Positions 35,052-38,541 of a stretch of DNA of 38,541 nucleotides are shown here, one piece after another (the first letter of the stretch is position 1; the number at the start of each line of letters is the position of its first letter). Under the pieces are notes generated by a model. That model saw only the letters and a list, made by a program, of their open reading frames with translations, was not told the DNA's origin and did no database searches. The position numbers were made by a program, and so were the translations under genes. Origin of the DNA: an uncultured Caldisericota bacterium (lineage in GTDB: Bacteria > Caldisericota > Caldisericia > Cryosericales > Cryosericaceae); the NCBI GenBank assembly GCA_903871855.1, contig CAIQIK010000021.1, positions 1 through 38,541 of the forward strand, given 5' to 3'.

Positions 35052-35708
35052 ATGAACAACGAAGACGGACGTACGTCGAGGATTGGCAGATGGCTTCTTG
35101 GGATATTTCTCTTTTGGCCCATCATTGTGCTGATGGTGAGTCTTCTCGAAAGGATGCTGGTTCATGGTCAGTTTGAAGGCTATGTGGCATATTTGGGGTC
35201 TCCTGTGCTCGTGGCAATACTCGTAGGGATAGCTCTGCGTCACTATCCTGCCACGCGGACGTTCCTGAAGGTTCTGGTCACCGTGGTTCTGGTCGTCACC
35301 CTCCTGGGAGGAGGATTCTACCACTGTGCGACCCTGGCGCAAAGCCAGAGCCTGCATAGAACCATGGTCGAATACTGGTCCGAGCTTTCCGACGCGAAGG
35401 TGTCCATATCTATCCCCAGTCGCGTAGCGAGTACCCTTCAGTACATGACTTCCCCCCTCTCGGACCGGCTGAGCGCAGTCCTGTCTCGACTTCCCATTGC
35501 TGGGGGATATCTACTGTTGTATGTGGCGATGCCTGCTCCCTATTACCTCCTGCTCCTGCTCATTACTCCTCCTTTTCTCGCCTTTCCATTGTTCTGGCTG
35601 TGGATGCTCCTGAGTGTCCTGTACGTCTTTGTGCCGCAGCAGGACTGGGGATGGACCAGAGACAGAGCAAGGCTGCTGTGTAAGAGGATCTTCGCTGGCA
35701 AGAGCTGA
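35052..35708 (+). CDS. Hypothetical multipass membrane protein
   Basis: A 218-residue protein with five likely transmembrane segments (about 12-33, 45-63, 72-90, 148-172, 174-194) and a soluble loop of about 55 residues between the third and fourth. I recognise no family and no catalytic motif. ATG 35052 follows AAGGAGAGGGC closely. It lies inside the direct-repeat-bounded island, 161 bp after the Bro-N gene, with no gene in that gap. It could be cargo, but its GC content is nearer the host average than that of the Bro-N gene. Confidence 0.65.
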   Translation: MNNEDGRTSRIGRWLLGIFLFWPIIVLMVSLLERMLVHGQFEGYVAYLGSPVLVAILVGIALRHYPATRTFLKVLVTVVLVVTLLGGGFYHCATLAQSQSLHRTMVEYWSELSDAKVSISIPSRVASTLQYMTSPLSDRLSAVLSRLPIAGGYLLLYVAMPAPYYLLLLLITPPFLAFPLFWLWMLLSVLYVFVPQQDWGWTRDRARLLCKRIFAGKS

Positions 35709-35802
35709 GGGACTTCCAGAGCAAGCTGCCTATACCAGAAACCTACCTCCCTGTATTCTCGCGCTTTCTCAGCCATTCGCGACCTTGGTGCTGGTTGCCA
35801 GA

Positions 35803-35852
35803 AATTGAACCCCTGTTTTGAAAATTGAACCCTCATTTGGGGAATTAGATCC
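35803..35852 (+). repeat. AATTGAACCC iterons at 20-bp spacing
   Basis: AATTGAACCC occurs at 35803 and 35823, and a degenerate AATTAGATCC at 35843, again at exactly 20-bp period. The motif differs from the left array, so it is not simply the opposite end of one element. The rest of the 512-bp gap 35709-36220 contains the right direct repeat and no gene that I can support. Confidence 0.75.
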
Positions 35853-36031
35853 AATTGGCGATGACGCCGTTTGCCAACTGGCTGTTCTGGTGTTTTGGCG
35901 TTGAAGATGCATTGACCAGGGGCGACAATCAGGGAAGAGAGATCAAGAACGAGAAGTACTGATATTTGAGACCCCCACGAAATCATGCAGGTTCCGAGAC
36001 ATGGAATACCAGGGGTTTCTTGTATCAGTCC

Positions 36032-36052
36032 AGCAGGAAAATGTGGAACCGG
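36032..36052 (+). repeat. 21-bp direct repeat, right boundary
   Basis: Begins AGCAGGAAAATGTGGA and ends ACCGG. It differs from 33557-33577 at a single position (A for G at the seventh base). It closes the island on the right. Confidence 0.8.
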
Positions 36053-36220
36053 ATTATACTTTGAAGGGAACCCTGGATGTCTGCGAAAGCCAGCGGGGGG
36101 CAGAGACTGACTAGGGGAAACAGCGGTTGCCGAGAAAGTCGGATACCGTGCCAACGTAGCGATATGACGAGTATCTGCGTTGCGCATACCGATGGTGATC
36201 CTGTTCAAGGAGGAATAATC

Positions 36221-37444
36221 GTGTTGCAGATCGTATTGTATGCCCTGCCGGTTGTCATAGGATACCTGCTCGGATCGTTTCTTCCGGCCTATTTTCTGGT
36301 GCTCTGGGCAAAGCACATCGATATACGGACACTTGGAGATGGCAATCCTGGCGCAATAAACGTCAAGAGATCGATCGGCTATTCTCTTGCCGCCGTGGTT
36401 GCAGCCTACGACCTCACAAAAGGTCTTGTAGCGATGCTTATCGCGTATGGATTGTTCAAGGCACCCACCAACGTTGTCGTCCTTGCGGGTTTTGCAGCCA
36501 TCCTGGGGCACAAGTTCCCCTTTTATCTCAAGTTCAAGGGTGGCAGAGGCATCGCTGCCACGGTCGGTATTTTTGTTTTTCTCCTCGGCAAGGTGACGAC
36601 ACAGTCCATGTCAATCCATGATGTCGCTGCTGCTCTCTGCTTTCTCGGGATCTATGCGATCCTGATTATGGCGGCCACGCACGATGAGGATTTTCTTGCC
36701 ACGACCTTGCTGCCGATCGTCGGAGGGATCCTTGCTTTCTATGTGCGGTCCTTTAGCGAACTGACACTCGTGTTGGTCCTGATCGCGATGATCTCGTACG
36801 AAAGCTCAAAGAATTTGAGGCGAGAGATGTTTGTGGTAGCCAGCGACAGAGCCACGTTGTGGAGGATCTTTGCGCGCCCGCTCGCCATTCTTGCCATCGT
36901 GCTTGGCATGTTCATCAGCCGAAGAGACGTGCTGCTGGTTGTCGGGAGCGTATTGTCCGCGCTCCTTGTGCTTGAGCTCCTCAGGTCGGCGCTCCCCAGG
37001 CTGGAAAAGGTCTTGCATCGGGAAATGTTCTCGAATACGCGACTCCTGCGGGAAACGGAACGGGAAACAATATCCTCGTTTACCCTGTTCCTGCTCGGCA
37101 TCTTTCTCACCATGCTGCTCTCCCGGGCGCACGTCGCGTATGCAAGTCTTGGTTTTCTCTCGATCGGAGGAATGGCTGCGAGGATCGTCGAGACCAACTA
37201 TGGCAAGTCGCGCCTCTTCAAGGGGAGCAGAACATCGATGCAGGCAGTATTGGCCTTTCTGGCGGTCTCTGTCAGCGTTGCGTATTTCCTGTGGATAGCG
37301 AACGCCCTGCCCCTGTGGATCGGGCTTGTTGGGGCAGGCACTGCGACGCTTACTGAGATGCTCCCCGCGCGCGTGAATGACAACGTCAGCGTTCCCGTCG
37401 TCTCCGGTGCAATTATGGAAGGTATTCTCAGGATTGTTGCCTAA
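36221..37444 (+). CDS. plsY: PlsY acyltransferase fused to a dolichol/phytol-kinase-like membrane domain
   Basis: A 407-residue membrane protein. Residues 1-190 are PlsY, which moves an acyl group from acyl-phosphate to glycerol-3-phosphate, the first step of phospholipid synthesis. Its three motifs are GSFLPAYF (18-25), GDGNPGAINVKRSIG (39-53) and GHKFPFYLKFKGGRG (96-110). Residues about 235-407 resemble the CTP-dependent SEC59/VTE5/Dgk1 kinases: LLRETERETISSFTLFLLG, GGMAARIVETNYGKSRLFKGS (317-337) and EMLPARVNDNVSVPVVSG (379-396). The usual GD of the kinase motif reads GG, so its activity is doubtful. GTG 36221 is selected because AAGGAGGA is placed correctly; the upstream open frame is not coding. 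PlsY alone is normally about 200 residues. The stop overlaps that of the convergent glycosyltransferase gene. Confidence 0.82.
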   Translation: MLQIVLYALPVVIGYLLGSFLPAYFLVLWAKHIDIRTLGDGNPGAINVKRSIGYSLAAVVAAYDLTKGLVAMLIAYGLFKAPTNVVVLAGFAAILGHKFPFYLKFKGGRGIAATVGIFVFLLGKVTTQSMSIHDVAAALCFLGIYAILIMAATHDEDFLATTLLPIVGGILAFYVRSFSELTLVLVLIAMISYESSKNLRREMFVVASDRATLWRIFARPLAILAIVLGMFISRRDVLLVVGSVLSALLVLELLRSALPRLEKVLHREMFSNTRLLRETERETISSFTLFLLGIFLTMLLSRAHVAYASLGFLSIGGMAARIVETNYGKSRLFKGSRTSMQAVLAFLAVSVSVAYFLWIANALPLWIGLVGAGTATLTEMLPARVNDNVSVPVVSGAIMEGILRIVA

Positions 37445-38157
37445 CGTGTGGGAGGGTACCGCAATGACTTCTTCTTCTCGTAGGGAAGAGAGGCCATGTA
37501 GATCCAGCTGCACAGCTGCCGCACCCATCCGTTTTGCTGAAATCTTCTTGTCGACGAAAAGACACTCCTGGTCTTCAAATAGAAGTGTCGAGCACGGCGC
37601 TTGGATTCCTTGAGCATTCTTGTGTCCTCTCCAAACGTCAGACTCTCATCATACCGGAGGTCATTCAGCAGGTCCCGGCGTATGCACTGGATGGATCTCG
37701 TCGTTACTGCCAGGAAATTTGCGATATTGTAAAAACGATACCATCCTCGAGCGGTCCTCGAATCAGGCACGGGAAGGAGTGACGCCATGCCACTGCCAAG
37801 GTTCTGCCCGGCGTGCCGCGCGAGAAACGCATTCAGTTCGCGGAGGAAAGGTGGTGCAAAATACGTGTCGGCATCAAGGAAGATCACCCAGTCACTTGTC
37901 TTGGAAAGCAAATCTATGCCCTGATTCTTTGCACGGGAAACCCCGGATTCTGCAATCTTGAGGATTTTGGACGATGCAGGCGCTTCTGCTGCGATGACAC
38001 TGCTTGTCTGGTCCGTTGAGCCATTTTCTACGATAATGACCTCGAACTTGTCCGGCGGGTAGTCCAGTCCTTTCAGTGCAACGAGCGTCTTGCCGATATA
38101 GTTTTCCTCATTGTGAGCAGGAATGATGATCGAAAAGAACAAGAACTCATTACTCAT
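37441..38157 (-). CDS. Family 2 glycosyltransferase
   Basis: A 238-residue GT-A fold glycosyltransferase of family 2. It opens with FFSIIIPAHNEENYIGKTL and continues with VIIVENGSTDQT, the nucleotide-sugar site. The metal-binding DXD is FLDADTYF (Asp95, Asp97), and a later GEDTRMLKES block matches the acceptor-side ED motif. There is no transmembrane segment. ATG 38157 has AAAGGAG at correct spacing, so the 47-residue upstream extension is not used. The sugar and acceptor are unknown. The convergent PlsY-kinase fusion hints at a lipid or lipid-linked glycan, but convergent genes are weak evidence. Confidence 0.88.
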   Translation of the reverse strand: MSNEFLFFSIIIPAHNEENYIGKTLVALKGLDYPPDKFEVIIVENGSTDQTSSVIAAEAPASSKILKIAESGVSRAKNQGIDLLSKTSDWVIFLDADTYFAPPFLRELNAFLARHAGQNLGSGMASLLPVPDSRTARGWYRFYNIANFLAVTTRSIQCIRRDLLNDLRYDESLTFGEDTRMLKESKRRARHFYLKTRSVFSSTRRFQQNGWVRQLCSWIYMASLPYEKKKSLRYPPTR

Positions 38158-38245
38158 TTTCAACTCCTTTCTCTTTGTTGTCGAAGTCGATTTCTTATCA
38201 TAAGGCCAAACTATTCCAGAGCAACGGGTTGCCCTGGGCGAGTCC

Positions 38246-38449
38246 TCAGTGAGGGCGCAGGAAGAGGTACCAGCCGGCGATGACCATGATCTGAACAACG
38301 ACGATCAGCCAGAACCGTTCCAAGAAACTTCCTTTGCTGGTCTTGTGGTGAAACAGCCGCATGCCTGTTATTGCTCCAAGGGTACCACCGGCAAACGCCA
38401 AGTCAAGTCCATAATGTTGGTGTAAATTCTCCTTTCGGTATGGATCGGG
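38246..38449 (-). pseudogene. DUF1294 membrane protein remnant, 5' truncated
   Basis: A 67-codon open stretch encodes the C-terminal two thirds of a DUF1294 protein: YRKENL (like the R-x-x-E-x-L block), AGGTLGAITGMRLFHHKTSKGSF, and a final transmembrane helix ending WYLFLRPH. The usual first helix and DKxxA block are missing, and a TGA stop precedes it in the same frame. An ATG at the expected place is in another frame. AAAGGAG sits inside. It may be a decayed gene, or it may use TTG 15 codons in. There is no gene in 38158-38245. Confidence 0.5.
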
Positions 38450-38541
38450 TCAGGCAGTCAATTGGTCAGTGTGGTTCAGTTCGTTACTGTCGAGTTGCAC
38501 AGCTTTCCTGGCTTCTTCCTTGTCAGCTTCGTAGCGTTCCA
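38450..38541 (-). CDS. C-terminal tail of a gene entering from the right
   Basis: A 29-codon open end (ERYEADKEEARKAVQLDSNE and on to a TGA at 38452-38450) continues past the window edge. The sequence is acidic/basic and helical, and no family can be named from so short a piece. The other two frames on this strand close within the window, which favours this one. It could also be a chance open frame. Confidence 0.35.
   Translation of the reverse strand, partial: ERYEADKEEARKAVQLDSNELNHTDQLTA

Noticed and set aside
33557-36052. Intact insertion sequence in the Bro-N island
   Set aside because: No transposase or IstB-like ATPase gene is present, and the two iteron motifs differ, so only end remnants or iterons are supported.

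Overview
The window is a GC-rich bacterial chromosome segment (mostly near 60% GC) with tightly packed operons, many 4-base ATGA overlaps, clear Shine-Dalgarno sites and lipoprotein signals. No rRNA or tRNA gene was seen. A maltosyltransferase otherwise familiar from Thermotoga, together with a maltodextrin operon of this type, suggests a fermentative, carbohydrate-using lineage. A Caldisericota/Cryosericota-like or other deep-branching bacterium is my best guess, but this is inference.

Layout: (1) 1-1740, minus strand: a secreted chimera that runs off the window, with a BNR/sortilin-type beta-propeller, an InlB-like repeat and a family 5 oligopeptide solute-binding domain. (2) 2116-12821, plus strand: a complete maltodextrin operon with binding lipoprotein, two permeases, cytoplasmic GH13, lipoprotein GH13, maltosyltransferase and alpha-glucan phosphorylase. 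No ATPase subunit is encoded here. (3) 12890-18243: membrane protein, CrtC/AttH-like lipocalin protein, patatin plus DUF255 pair, and a DUF2769 protein. (4) 18463-22511: a P-loop kinase with a palindromic promoter, convergent to a metal-chelate/cobalamin-type ABC operon. The binding protein of that operon carries a copper-amine-oxidase-type domain, and a perfect palindrome sits inside its promoter spacer. (5) 22555-28165: a D-aminopeptidase on the minus strand, then a coupled plus-strand operon GNAT, M28-like peptidase, two-domain polynucleotide kinase-phosphatase and SDR. (6) 28166-33479, all minus strand: tandem GNAT, two DUF3795 paralogues around an APH-like kinase, and an epimerase/TetR pair with a TetR-type operator. 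(7) 33557-36052: an island of lower GC bounded by near-identical 21-bp direct repeats and carrying two arrays of 20-bp-spaced iterons. It holds a 50-aa ORF, a Bro-N/DinD-like gene and a membrane protein. (8) 36221-38541: a fusion of PlsY acyltransferase with a dolichol/phytol-kinase-like membrane domain, convergent with a family 2 glycosyltransferase, then a truncated DUF1294 remnant and the tail of another gene.

The core physiology is maltodextrin use. The lipoprotein amylase trims glucans outside the cell and the ABC system imports the oligomers. Inside, the GH13 enzyme, maltosyltransferase and phosphorylase convert them to glucose, rearranged maltodextrins and glucose-1-phosphate. Dispersed ATTCCC-N8-GGGAAT palindromes (four copies) mark several intergenic regions. 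The most unusual items are the propeller/solute-binding chimera, the PlsY-kinase fusion, the iteron-bounded island and the two promoter-embedded palindromes.
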